NCBI GenBank assembly: GCA_030849075.1
Contig: JASAOO010003491.1
Location: 1 to 64,000 of the forward strand
Direction of reading: 5' to 3'
Source of the DNA: Zelonia costaricensis
Lineage: Eukaryota > Euglenozoa > Kinetoplastea > Trypanosomatida > Trypanosomatidae
Length of the DNA stretch: 64,000 nucleotides
Part shown: piece by piece, positions 8,099-17,130 of the stretch
Numbering within the stretch: the stretch's first letter is position 1
How the letters are laid out: every line of letters begins with the position of its first letter
Program-made: the position numbers and the translations under genes
Notes under the pieces: model-generated
The model's input: the letters and a program-made list of their open reading frames with translations, nothing else
What the model was told of the DNA's origin: nothing
The model's database searches: none

Positions 8099-10957
8099 TC
8101 ACTTGAGGATGTCGGCGAGGGAGGCGACCTCGACGGCGCCGGGGGTGACCTTGGGCAGCGGCTTCGGCCCGCGCACCTTTGCCGCCGCCGCATCGGCCTC
8201 GCGACGCGCCTTGCGAGCCGTCCGCTTGGCGTCCTTCTCCTGAATCACCTTCTGCTCCTTCTCGGCGGCGCGGCGCTTCTTGACGCTGCGGCCAAAGAAG
8301 CCAGATGCCTTCTCCAGCTCGGCGAGGGAGCGGTCGATGGTGCCCAGGAAGGACGGGGGCAGCGTCCAGCCGCCCGTCGGCATGTCCTTCTTGTCACGCT
8401 TCTGGTACGCCGTCCGCTCCGTCCAGACCGCCATGAGCCGCTCGCGCGTCTCGCGGTCGATCTCCTGACTCCGCGCCTCGAAGCAGAAGCGTATGACAAA
8501 GGTGGGGCAGTCGCCGAAGTCGTCCAGCAGCTTGTCCTGGAGGAGGTAGCCGAAGTCGACCGGCTTCTTGACGGAGAGGAGCTGCTTCAGCACCTCCAAC
8601 ACTCGCTGCGCCAAGTCGAGCAGCCGACCACGGCGGTCCGAGATGTGCTCGCCCCACATGGCAAGGGACATGTCCATGTCGCGCTGCATGCAGTCCACAA
8701 ACGTCAGCCAACTCTCCACAGCATTCTTCTTTGGGTTGCGAATCACGTCGGCAAGGAACTCGACGAGGGTGCCAATGTACTTCTCCACGTTGCGGATGAG
8801 CATCTGCCGTGTCAGCTTGCGGGAGCGCTGCTCCTGCAGCATCGTCGTGAACTCCTCATCAATGTACTCCGCCTCGGTGTTCACGATGAGCTGGACCGGG
8901 TTCGTCGAGTCCGAGTACCAGTCGCCAGGGCGGAACACCTTGGCCCACTGATCGTCCACCACCCGCTCCACCTGTGCCGTGATCTCGTCCAGGTAGTAGA
9001 AGGCGTTCTCGGGCAGCGCGTCTTGCACCTTCTGGAACGGCGTCGTGAAGCTGTCGCCGCCGCCGCCTGACTTGCCTCCACCGGCGCCGAGGCCGTCCGC
9101 GTCGTCGCCGAGCGCCCGCCCGCCGTCGCCGCCGCCGCCGCCGCTGCCCGGGCTGTCGTAGTCCCAGCACGACGCAAACTTGAGCTCGATCGTGTCGAGG
9201 TTGTTCTCGATGGTGGTGCAGTCGTTGCAGAAGGCGTAGAGGAAGAGCATACGGCGCTGCTGCCACTCCTCGGCCGGTTGCGGGTTGGGCAGGCTGCTGT
9301 TCTCGTCCTCCCAGTAGTCGTAGTCGCTGCGCTGGCGGCACTCGTCGAGGTAGGCGTAGATGGAGTCGGCGCACGCCTTGCCAATCTGGCGCGTGACGGA
9401 AATGTCGATGGCCGTGTTCAAGCCGCTCAGGGACTGCTGCAGCACACTGAACATGTCGACTGGGCCCGTCGTGATGGGAAGGCCGGAGGGCAGGATGGTC
9501 GGCCCCTTCGGGTCGTTGCACACCGTCATGGCACATGCGCGGCAGAGTCGTGTCAGGTGGGCCGAGAGACCACCCACGGCGGCGGTCATGAAGGAGGCCG
9601 ACATCTCGTCAATGGTGGAGACGTCGACGTACTGGGCGTAGCTGTTGGCCGCCATCATCTCCTTGTACCACTGGATGAACAGGGAGGCCTCGATGAGGCC
9701 GTTCGCCTCCAGCTCGGCGCCCGGGTCCACATAGCTCTGCATCACGTTCATCACCTCCGCGTGCACGGCCTGCACGACGATGCTAAAAAAGGAGAACTTG
9801 CTGGACAGGGGGAAGAGCGTCAGCTCGAAGGCGCCGAGCAGCGGCTCCACCTTCTTCATCTGCTCGAGGTAGACGGAGATTTGCCCAAACGGGTCCACGA
9901 CGTCTTGCATGATCTGCTCCTCCCACAGCTGGGCCATGCCCTTGGCCACGGCGACGTAGACGGCGTCCTCGTTGATGAGCGACTCGGTCTCGACGCCGTC
10001 GCTGCCGAAGTTGAAGGCTGGATTCTCAATCTCGCTGGCGCACATCGCGATGCACTGCCGCAGCGACTCGAACGGCTCGGGAGTGCCATCGCCACCGCCA
10101 CCGCCGCCGACACCGCCGCCAACACGAGCCTGCGCGCTGTCGCCTGGGTCGTCCTCCAGGGCCCGCTGGATGGCAATCACCAACGCATCCTCGCGCAAGA
10201 ACTTGTACACCTCGTTGACGAACATGGAAAGAATGACGTCCAGCTTCTCAAAGTAGGGCTCAAAGACGGCCTGGAAGCTGCGGTAGCGCGCCCCGGCCTT
10301 GGTGATGACGGTGCGGCGAATGAGTTGCAGGTTGCGCAGGCGGTCGTACATGGAGCGGAACGCCTGCTGCTCGACCAGCACGTACAGGTTGCCGTACCGC
10401 ACCTCCTTCAGCGCCTCCGACCACTTGATGACGGAGCCGACGTTGTCGCGCAGGTAGTGCAGCTGGCGCAGGTGCTCGTAGCTGAGCGTGTCGGCGCCGA
10501 GGCCCTGAATGAGGTCGCCCTGCTTCAAAAAAAGCTCCCGCAGCTCCTGCACCTTGCCGTAGTTGTTCTTGACGATCTGCAGCGCCCGCTGCGCCTCCAC
10601 AATCTGCGAGGACGCGATGGAGTTCATGGCGCGGCGCAGCTCGCGCGACTCGTTCTGGCAGGACCGCAGCAGCCGCGGGACGGTTACCTCGAGGTCAGTG
10701 TTCAGCTGCAGCTCCGTGTTGATGCTGCTGAGCACCTCCTGCCGCAGGCTCGTCTTCTCCTCCTCGCTGAGATAGGGTAGGAGCTCCTCGGCCGTGTAGA
10801 ACTGCCCCTTGGTGAAGGTCGCCGTCGCGTTCGCAGAGGAGGGGCCGCCCGCGCCGCTGCCCGCGACGCTCACCGTGCCGCCGCCGGTGAAGCCATTACG
10901 AGTGCCACTCACCACGTCGGTGGCGCGCTGTTGCCCCTTCGTGATGGTCCGCGACAT
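8099..10957 (-). CDS. SEC6: Exocyst complex subunit Sec6-like
   Basis: This gene encodes 952 residues from the ATG at 10957. The frame stays open upstream to about 11707, but that part reads as low complexity and lies above a strong splice acceptor at 10968-10967, so I start at MSRTITKG. Residues 54-150 are helical and coiled-coil-like. The region at 185-270 (EQQAF..YDRLRNLQLIRRTV..YFEKLDVILSMFVNEVYKFLRED) fits the N-terminal helical rods of Sec6/EXOC3. The remainder is almost entirely helical, with Gly-rich inserts at about 280-290 and 615-650 and a basic helix near the C-terminus (VKKRRAAEKEQ). Sec6 is a tethering subunit of the exocyst, which in trypanosomatids acts at the flagellar pocket. 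The assignment rests on overall pattern and helical periodicity, not a short diagnostic motif. Another CATCHR tether subunit is the main alternative. Confidence 0.65.
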   Translation of the reverse strand: MSRTITKGQQRATDVVSGTRNGFTGGGTVSVAGSGAGGPSSANATATFTKGQFYTAEELLPYLSEEEKTSLRQEVLSSINTELQLNTDLEVTVPRLLRSCQNESRELRRAMNSIASSQIVEAQRALQIVKNNYGKVQELRELFLKQGDLIQGLGADTLSYEHLRQLHYLRDNVGSVIKWSEALKEVRYGNLYVLVEQQAFRSMYDRLRNLQLIRRTVITKAGARYRSFQAVFEPYFEKLDVILSMFVNEVYKFLREDALVIAIQRALEDDPGDSAQARVGGGVGGGGGGDGTPEPFESLRQCIAMCASEIENPAFNFGSDGVETESLINEDAVYVAVAKGMAQLWEEQIMQDVVDPFGQISVYLEQMKKVEPLLGAFELTLFPLSSKFSFFSIVVQAVHAEVMNVMQSYVDPGAELEANGLIEASLFIQWYKEMMAANSYAQYVDVSTIDEMSASFMTAAVGGLSAHLTRLCRACAMTVCNDPKGPTILPSGLPITTGPVDMFSVLQQSLSGLNTAIDISVTRQIGKACADSIYAYLDECRQRSDYDYWEDENSSLPNPQPAEEWQQRRMLFLYAFCNDCTTIENNLDTIELKFASCWDYDSPGSGGGGGDGGRALGDDADGLGAGGGKSGGGGDSFTTPFQKVQDALPENAFYYLDEITAQVERVVDDQWAKVFRPGDWYSDSTNPVQLIVNTEAEYIDEEFTTMLQEQRSRKLTRQMLIRNVEKYIGTLVEFLADVIRNPKKNAVESWLTFVDCMQRDMDMSLAMWGEHISDRRGRLLDLAQRVLEVLKQLLSVKKPVDFGYLLQDKLLDDFGDCPTFVIRFCFEARSQEIDRETRERLMAVWTERTAYQKRDKKDMPTGGWTLPPSFLGTIDRSLAELEKASGFFGRSVKKRRAAEKEQKVIQEKDAKRTARKARREADAAAAKVRGPKPLPKVTPGAVEVASLADILK

Positions 10958-10966
10958 GGAGTCAAC

Positions 10967-11140
10967 CTCCCCACCCACGCACACGCACACACACACACAC
11001 GCACAAGAAACAAAATGCGACAACAAGAGCAGAAACCAAAGCCAACGGCAAATAGACAGAGAGGGAGTAAGGGAGAAGCGGCGCCGTTTGGGTGTTGACG
11101 AGGACAGGAAAGAGGGAGTCGGTGGAGGCCAGCGAGCGTA
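10967..11140 (-). promoter_or_regulatory. Putative Sec6 trans-splice acceptor with long AG-free zone
   Basis: On the sense strand there is no AG from 11140 down to 10969, then an AG at 10968-10967, nine nt before the ATG. The zone includes a pyrimidine tract (about 11056-11078) and a TG repeat (CA on the plus strand at about 10976-11003). It supports the start at 10957. Confidence 0.6.
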
Positions 11141-11789
11141 CTCTAGAGGCGTTTGGATGGGGTGGAGGCGAGTGCAGTTCGTGCAAGACCAACGGGCGGA
11201 AGCGCACACGCAGTCTTGCCTTGGGTGAGGCGAGAAAGGCAAACCGAACGAGCTCTGCGAAGGCTGCTCCGCACCAGCGACTCCTTCGCCGAGAGGTGGA
11301 GGAAGAGGCAGAGCACTTGTGCGGGGGGGGGAGTAGAAATCGCGTGAGTGGAACAAGGGAGATAAGGAGGTGGGGGAAGTATGAGTGGACTTCAGCGCTG
11401 AACGGTGCGCAAAGGCCATGCAGACGCCGTGCACTGGGCCGCATCGATGAATGTGGGGGAGGGGAGGTATCGGGTGCGGCGAAGCAACCACACACACACA
11501 CACACGCAGATCCGGCGAGCTTGCGTCGAACTGTGCTGTGATGGCGTTGCAAGAAACCAACAGTCTCAGAGGAGAAGCGGAACGCAAAGTCGAACGCTTC
11601 TGCGACCCCGACGCATTTGCGCACGCCACGCACCGCTGTTGCGATCGTCCATTTGTTTTTTTTTTCTTTTTTGGCCGCCTCTTCTCTTTTTGTGTGTGTG
11701 ACAACAAGTCTCACAGGCCTTGGGTACGTGTGCACACACAGCCGAGCACCGAGATGCAATTGCCCGTGCGGGGCGTTCTGTTAAAGGTT

Positions 11790-11809
11790 TGTGTGTGTGT
11801 GTGTGTGTG
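11790..11809. repeat. (TG)10 microsatellite
   Basis: A clean TG run in the spacer upstream of Sec6. It reads as CA in the sense RNA. Confidence 0.9.
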
Positions 11810-12060
11810 ACAGATCAGTCTAGCTGGAAAGATGTGGGGCCTTATCGCTGGCAACCAACACGAACAAAAAGAAAGAAGCAGACCTTCTGCTCCTCTCACT
11901 GATGCAGAGAGCCGTAGAGCGCTCCCGTGCTGGGGTGCGACAACGACTGACTCCTTGAAAGGCGCGAGTGCTGCGGATAGACAAGCGGGCAGTTTGTTTC
12001 GGTTTTTTTTTTTAAGCACCCCTCTCACGTTCACTGCTCCGCTGCCATGCGGGCATCGAG

Positions 12061-12684
12061 TCACTTCTTTTCGAGGGCCTCCCGGCGCTTCACGTACGCC
12101 TCCACGAGCGCGTCAACCCGGTCGTCCAGCGTCTGCTCCGCCTGGTGCGACCGCGCCGCAACGGCCTCTGGCAGCGTCGGCATCATTTCGTACTTGGTCT
12201 GCCTCAGCCGCTCCGCCTCTCGCATGTAGTCGGGGACAATGTGGTTCGTCTGCTCGTCCATGCGAGTGGCCTCGGTGATCTCGCGATCGAGCTGCTGCTG
12301 GACGCCGCTCATCAAGTAGCCCAAATGGAGGCCGAGGCACGCCTTGCCGCCGGCGTAGCCGCCGGCCAGCGCAATCCACCCACTGTACGACGAGAAGAGG
12401 GCCCAGCGGTTGCCGAGGGCGAGACAGGCGGCCATCGTTGCCATCGTACTCCCGCCAAAGTAGCCGTAAAACCAGTAGGAGCTGTTGGCGACGGCGTTGT
12501 ACTTGTCCAGCGACTTGGTCATGCGGGCCCGACTGTCGTCGAGAAACACGTTCGCCGTGACAAGGGCCTGCTCGTACTTCTCCGCCGGCGTCAGCGGCTT
12601 GCTCTTGGCCTTGTCGTTGCTAGCGAGCCCACTCGGGCTGCCGCCCAGCGAAAACACAGAACCCGGCTTCGACTGCGAGAACAT
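12061..12684 (-). CDS. Conserved-looking hairpin membrane protein, unknown function
   Basis: A 207-residue protein starting at MFSQSKPGS. The frame upstream has only a GTG at 12750 and reads as polyproline from a C-tract. Residues 31-66 are charged and helical. Two hydrophobic segments lie at about 70-92 (FYGYFGGSTMATMAACLAL) and 99-121 (SGWIALAGGYAGGKACLGL), rich in small residues and joined by a short turn. A charged helical tail follows (127-207) and ends in REALEKK. The second helix with its G-G-x-x-G-G-K pattern weakly recalls the OCIA-domain family of mitochondrial inner-membrane proteins, but this is not enough to name it. A sense AG directly abuts the ATG. Confidence 0.8.
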   Translation of the reverse strand: MFSQSKPGSVFSLGGSPSGLASNDKAKSKPLTPAEKYEQALVTANVFLDDSRARMTKSLDKYNAVANSSYWFYGYFGGSTMATMAACLALGNRWALFSSYSGWIALAGGYAGGKACLGLHLGYLMSGVQQQLDREITEATRMDEQTNHIVPDYMREAERLRQTKYEMMPTLPEAVAARSHQAEQTLDDRVDALVEAYVKRREALEKK

Positions 12685-12708
12685 CTTGAACGGGGGAGGG
12701 GGGGGGGC
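12685..12708 (-). promoter_or_regulatory. Putative splice acceptor abutting the ATG
   Basis: The sense strand reads a C-rich tract (C-runs at 12694-12708), then GTTCAAG directly joined to ATG. The AG is at 12686-12685. There is no other sense AG from 12749 to 12687. If used, the mRNA would be spliced leader plus ATG with no further 5' UTR. Confidence 0.45.
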
Positions 12709-13477
12709 GAAATGAGCGATCGAGGGCGTCCGATTGCAGCAGCGCGGCACTTGCTTCGGTGGCTAATTGTACGTGTGGAGGCGGGGGAGGTACTTGCGTG
12801 TTGCGGTGGCGATGGTGATGACAACGATCGACGTTGAGCTGCTAACCGGGGCGGACGAAGCGCGGCCGCAGCAACAGCTCTCGGGTGATTTCCGTTAGAA
12901 CCACGGAGGGGACCTTATAGCGGCAGATGTGCTCGCACCGTGCGAGGAGGACGAGCAAGCAAGGGAGCAGGAGGAGGAGGGAAATCTAGGAATCACGACG
13001 AGGACGCCTCAAAGGACCGGCGCTGGAGCGCGTCTTATTTTTATGTTGTGTGCGTCGCGACATCCGCAGCACCCACACGTGCGTAAGGGAGTCATGCCAC
13101 ACCACGCCCAAATCAGGGGGGGGGGGCGAGAGCAGGAGTGGAAGGGGGGAGGGGCGGTGAGAGCGATGGGGGGACGCTGGGTCGCCTCTCCCGGTACGCT
13201 GAGCTTCGTGTCTGTGAGGAGCAGGGTTGTGCCCCCGTCTCCCCTCCCCTGCTTTTTCGCGCGTTGGTGGCAGCGGGTGTGCGCGTGGGTGTGGTCCGAA
13301 GGGGAGAGCTGTCGCTTTATCGGTTACTGTGAGAAGGGGCGGCGGGTCCGCACCACGCCTTCTGGTCAAATAGCACCGACACGTCAACGGCAAAATGCAG
13401 ACTGCCGCGAGTTGAGATAGCACACACACACACACGCGCGCGGACCCTGGGGTGGAGACTGTTCAGGTAGCTGCGGG
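12687..13477. other. Intergenic region, no gene seen
   Basis: Purine-rich plus strand around 12950-12990 and 13120-13170. A CA/CG run lies at about 13420-13442, just downstream of the next gene's stop. No coding potential recognised. Confidence 0.7.
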
Positions 13478-16246
13478 TCAGTTGCTCCGCACCGGCCGGC
13501 ACTTGAGCTCCTCCACAGGCGCGTACGGTACCTGCGGATGGTCGGGGGTGTAGACGCCCAGCCCACGCATGTCGCTGTCCAGAGCGCCTTGGCTGAAGCC
13601 CGGCGCCAAGTTGCGCGCCGTGACGTGATACTTGTCGAAGAGCGCCTTGTCGCGCCGGTACACGAAGCGGGCCCGAATGGGATTCACCTTGTACAGCGAG
13701 GGCGGACGGTCCCGCACCGGCCGCTTGATGGCGGGGTGGTGCGTGACGGAGCGCAGCGTCTTGCTCCGCAGCGCCTGCAGCAGCGGCGTGGCCCGGTTGT
13801 ACAGGTCGCCGCTCGAGGTGAGGGGACTGTGCTCGGCACGCATCATGTGCTGCGGGTTGCGTGCGCGGCTGCGGTTGCCCATGATGGTGTGCACCTTCAC
13901 CAGCGGCAGGTCACGGGCGAGGTAGGCGGCCAGCGTCCACAGCATCAGGTCTTCGTCGCAGAAGGTGCCGGCGTCGTGCAGGTACAGCTCCTCCGTGAGA
14001 GGAACAAGAACGGCGCGACCCGCCTCAAGCTCGTAGGAGACAACCTGAAGCGCGCGGTCCGCCGCCGTCTTGGTCTTGTCGGACGTCGCGTGCTGCGCTG
14101 CCACCTGCAGTGCGCGCAGGCAGCTTGACGTCACGATGAGCGCGTCCTTGCCACTGCGCAGGCGCCGCGCCACCGCAACGAGGCCATCGACGTACCGCTC
14201 CACCCCACTCGAGTGCAACACAAACACGTTCTCCACGGCAGCGACGTGGTCCAGGCCCGTCACGAGCGTGCGCACCGGGTGCACTCGCCGCCCGTTGTGC
14301 ATGAGCAGGTACGGCGCGGGGTTTGCGCTGAGGTGGTCGAGGAGGGCCGGGGTATCGGGCAGGCCACCCGCCTCCGCTGTGAGAGGCAGAAATGGAGCCG
14401 CCGTCTGACGCTGATGCGGCTGCTGGTGCTGCTGTGCCGCCAGCCGCGCTGCCACCTCTGCCATGTGCGGCACCGCCGCAAGCACCGCAGTGTCGAACCC
14501 CTCCGCCCGCGCCAGCGACACTGCCGTTGGCTTTGACCGTAGGCTCTGCAGCAGCTCCGTGCCGCTCTCCACCAACGCACGCAGCAGCGCCTCGTCACCC
14601 GCCTCGCGTGCGGCGGCCAGACTGGCCTGGAGCAGCCGCACCGCTGCTGCCTTGACAACGCCACGCCTGTCCCGCGAGACGGCGGAGAAAAAGTCGGGAC
14701 CGCGCGTGTGCGTCAGCGACGGCGCTAGGGACAGCGGCGGGGTGTCCTCGTGCTCGCGGAAAAGGCGTCGGGCCTTTGCGGTGCCGTCGACCGCCTCGTC
14801 GTGGGCTCGCAGCTGCCCGCCGAGCAGCGCGTCCAGCACGGCGTCTCGCTGAACGTCCATCACCTGCAGCAGCATGTACAGCCGCTCGAGCTGCGCCGCC
14901 TGCTGCGGCTCGGTCAGCGCAAAGCCCACGTCGGCCCAGCGCACCCACAGCGCATCCAGCAGCGCCGCCACCACTCGTGACGCTGCCTTGCCGTCCGGCA
15001 TGAGGCCGGAGAAGCCGGCGAGCACGTCGAGGACGTTGTCGGCTGTCCACGCGGCCGTCAGCGGGGTCGGCGCCAAGTCGGCGGCAGCGGGGTGGTCGCT
15101 TGTGCCGTCCAGAGAGGCCGGCTCGTCTTCGCTGGCCACCAGGTCTTCGAGGAAGTCCACAAGGCGCCGCCCCGTTTCCTGGTACGCCACGGTGCGGTTG
15201 ACGCCGGCGGGGTGAGAGTAGTCGGCGCGGTTCTGCGGGGCGTTGGGGTTCAGCGTGAACCACTTGTTCGGCTCCATGATCTTCACTAGCGCGAGAAAGT
15301 GCAGCACCTGCGCCAGCAGCGCCGGCGACTCGGCCAGGCGCTGCGGCTGCTCCTCCACAAACGCCACCGTCATGGCGTCGACGAGTCGCACGAACGCCTT
15401 GGTCAGCTCGCTCGTGACGGTGTAGCCGCGGCCGAACTTGGTCACGTTCACCACGACGAACTGCACCCCGTTGCCGTCCCACGCAAAGAGAGAGCTCAGC
15501 TCGTACAAGATGCGTGTCAGCTCCGCGTTGCTGCGGCGCTGCAGCGTCGCGGCAAAGTCGAGCACCGTCGCCGTGCGCGCCTCGCGCTGCGGGCGATTCC
15601 AGAACTGCGCGAGGAGGTCCTCGACGCTACGGTCGCACTCGAGGATGTCGAGCAGCGGAAAGCGCGGGTGCACGTGGTAGCCGCCGAGGTCGCTGGCCGG
15701 CTCGGGCGCGCCGGCGACGGATGCCGCGGCGGGGTGCCTCAAGTCCGCACCCACCACGGTGGACGGCGACGATGCCGGGGCGGCCGCCTCTCCCTCGCTC
15801 AGCTCCGCCCAGAGGAGTGAGGCAGCCGCTCCGGCATCGTCGCCGCCACTCGCCTCCTCCATGAGCTGCGTTGCGCGGCCCCTGTGGAGCTGCGGTGCGC
15901 GGTGTGCTGCCGCGGTGGTGGAAGGCGAGGCCGCCATCCGCCCCTTTGCCTCCTCGATGTCGGGCACGTTGCGCAGCCGCACGGGGCCGAAGCCGAGAGA
16001 GGCGTCGTGCTTCGGCAGCGGAAAAGGCGTGAAGTCGGCGCCGACCGCCTTGGGGTACATGCTGGCTGGCAGCGCGCGGTATGCCACCTGCGGTGGTGAC
16101 GCCGATCCGTTTGCCTTCGACGACGTCGTCGATGACGGTGGCGCGGGTGGTTTGTCAAAGCGCATGCACCACGCTCGACTCGTGCGCAGCGCCCCCGTCG
16201 CCAAACGGCGGTTTCCGGCTGGCGGCCGAGCGATGCGCAGCGTCAT
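13478..16246 (-). CDS. Large mitochondrial protein with possible degenerate PIN-like C-terminal region
   Basis: A 922-residue protein. The N-terminus (MTLRIARPPAGNRRLATGALR...) has seven arginines and no acidic residue before about position 31, a good mitochondrial presequence. Residues 190-560 are mostly helical, with leucine spacing reminiscent of helical-repeat proteins. Residues about 670-800 look like an alpha/beta domain: a strand (VENVFVLHSSGVERYV), a second strand (DALIVTSSCLRAL), a third (AVLVPLTEELYLHDAG), then an acidic helix (CDEDLMLWTLAAYLA) and HTIMGNRS. That order resembles a PIN/NYN nuclease fold, but the first expected Asp is replaced by His. The last 100 residues are basic. 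Many kinetoplastid mitochondrial RNA-processing and mitoribosome proteins have such mixed layouts. The exact role is unknown. A sense AG lies 8 nt before the ATG. Confidence 0.75.
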   Translation of the reverse strand: MTLRIARPPAGNRRLATGALRTSRAWCMRFDKPPAPPSSTTSSKANGSASPPQVAYRALPASMYPKAVGADFTPFPLPKHDASLGFGPVRLRNVPDIEEAKGRMAASPSTTAAAHRAPQLHRGRATQLMEEASGGDDAGAAASLLWAELSEGEAAAPASSPSTVVGADLRHPAAASVAGAPEPASDLGGYHVHPRFPLLDILECDRSVEDLLAQFWNRPQREARTATVLDFAATLQRRSNAELTRILYELSSLFAWDGNGVQFVVVNVTKFGRGYTVTSELTKAFVRLVDAMTVAFVEEQPQRLAESPALLAQVLHFLALVKIMEPNKWFTLNPNAPQNRADYSHPAGVNRTVAYQETGRRLVDFLEDLVASEDEPASLDGTSDHPAAADLAPTPLTAAWTADNVLDVLAGFSGLMPDGKAASRVVAALLDALWVRWADVGFALTEPQQAAQLERLYMLLQVMDVQRDAVLDALLGGQLRAHDEAVDGTAKARRLFREHEDTPPLSLAPSLTHTRGPDFFSAVSRDRRGVVKAAAVRLLQASLAAAREAGDEALLRALVESGTELLQSLRSKPTAVSLARAEGFDTAVLAAVPHMAEVAARLAAQQHQQPHQRQTAAPFLPLTAEAGGLPDTPALLDHLSANPAPYLLMHNGRRVHPVRTLVTGLDHVAAVENVFVLHSSGVERYVDGLVAVARRLRSGKDALIVTSSCLRALQVAAQHATSDKTKTAADRALQVVSYELEAGRAVLVPLTEELYLHDAGTFCDEDLMLWTLAAYLARDLPLVKVHTIMGNRSRARNPQHMMRAEHSPLTSSGDLYNRATPLLQALRSKTLRSVTHHPAIKRPVRDRPPSLYKVNPIRARFVYRRDKALFDKYHVTARNLAPGFSQGALDSDMRGLGVYTPDHPQVPYAPVEELKCRPVRSN

Positions 16247-17130
16247 GGCCGCCGCTCGACCAGACAGACAGAGAGAGATCGGGTGGGGTGCGCCGCCTGG
16301 TGAGACAAGAAGCGGGGGAAGCCGCTGTGAGCTTTGACGCTACGCCGTGGGAACGGGATTGAAGTCGGTACGGTGATCGGAATGAGAGAGAAGCGAGTGC
16401 GGAGGGCACAAGAGGGTCGAGGCGGAGCATGCATTTGGGCTCGTCAAGTCCGAAATGGGAACTGCTTGCTCAGCAACGAAGGCGGCGACAACAAGATCGC
16501 AGCTTGACTTTTCCGTTACGAGACAGCAGCATGAGCTCGGTGAAGGCAGCTACGTAGCGCAAACGTGCGTGATAGTCAGCCAGGGAGGCTGTTGTGTTGC
16601 TGGTGCTACGTTGAAGTACAACGAAGGGGGCGGCGCGTAGACGCGGATACGAACCGCTCGAGGGCCGTGCAAAGCGGGAGGTGGGGCACGCGGGCGAGGC
16701 GGGCGAGGCGAGCAGCCCCACACGGGGAGCTGCGATGAAGTGAATCAAAAAGAAAACAAAATAAGTGACGCAGCAAGCGGTGCGCCACGCGTGCAGGGGG
16801 GGAGTGGGCGGCCGATACCTGCAAAGGGCGAACAATGTGATCGGGAGCGCACGCGCACGCACACGCACACATACGCACACACAGAGATCCTCTCTCGCAA
16901 ACGAGAGATGAGGGTGCGCGGGAAGCACACGAGGGTCCAAACAGGCGCCCCCGTGCTACAGCAACAACGGTGTTGCCTTCCTCCCTCGCCCCGCCGCCTC
17001 CCCCCCCCCCCCCGCCCCGCCCACCTCGCCCCTACTCGTGTCTCCGCGTGTGCAAGACATCGAGGCGCTGTAGAGAAAAAACAAGACACAGAGGCGAGGA
17101 GAGGAGAACTCGCGCACGCACGACCCAAAC
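16247..17130. other. Intergenic region, no gene seen
   Basis: It contains a splice tract at its left end (16255-16281), an alternating CA/CG stretch (about 16848-16883), and a C-rich plus-strand block at 17000-17034 (G-rich in RNA) about 100 nt after the next stop codon. Confidence 0.7.
16255..16281 (-). promoter_or_regulatory. Putative trans-splice acceptor for the 922-aa protein gene
   Basis: The sense strand reads ATCTCTCTCTGTCTGTCTGG, then AG at 16256-16255, 8 nt before the ATG. No other sense AG occurs up to 16296. Confidence 0.6.

Larger units (their letters stand above)
10958..12060. other. Intergenic region upstream of Sec6
   Basis: No gene seen. It contains the Sec6 splice acceptor region (10967-11140), a TG array (11790-11809), T-rich plus-strand runs at about 11656-11672 and 12003-12013 (A-runs in RNA), and purine-rich plus-strand blocks around 11100-11130. 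Confidence 0.7.

Noticed and set aside
9278..10780. 500-codon plus-strand open frame
   Set aside because: Antisense to Sec6, same bias as the other shadows.
10958..11707. Upstream extension of Sec6 to 1202 residues
   Set aside because: The extension reads as low complexity from splice-tract DNA, and the likely acceptor lies at 10968-10967, downstream of it.
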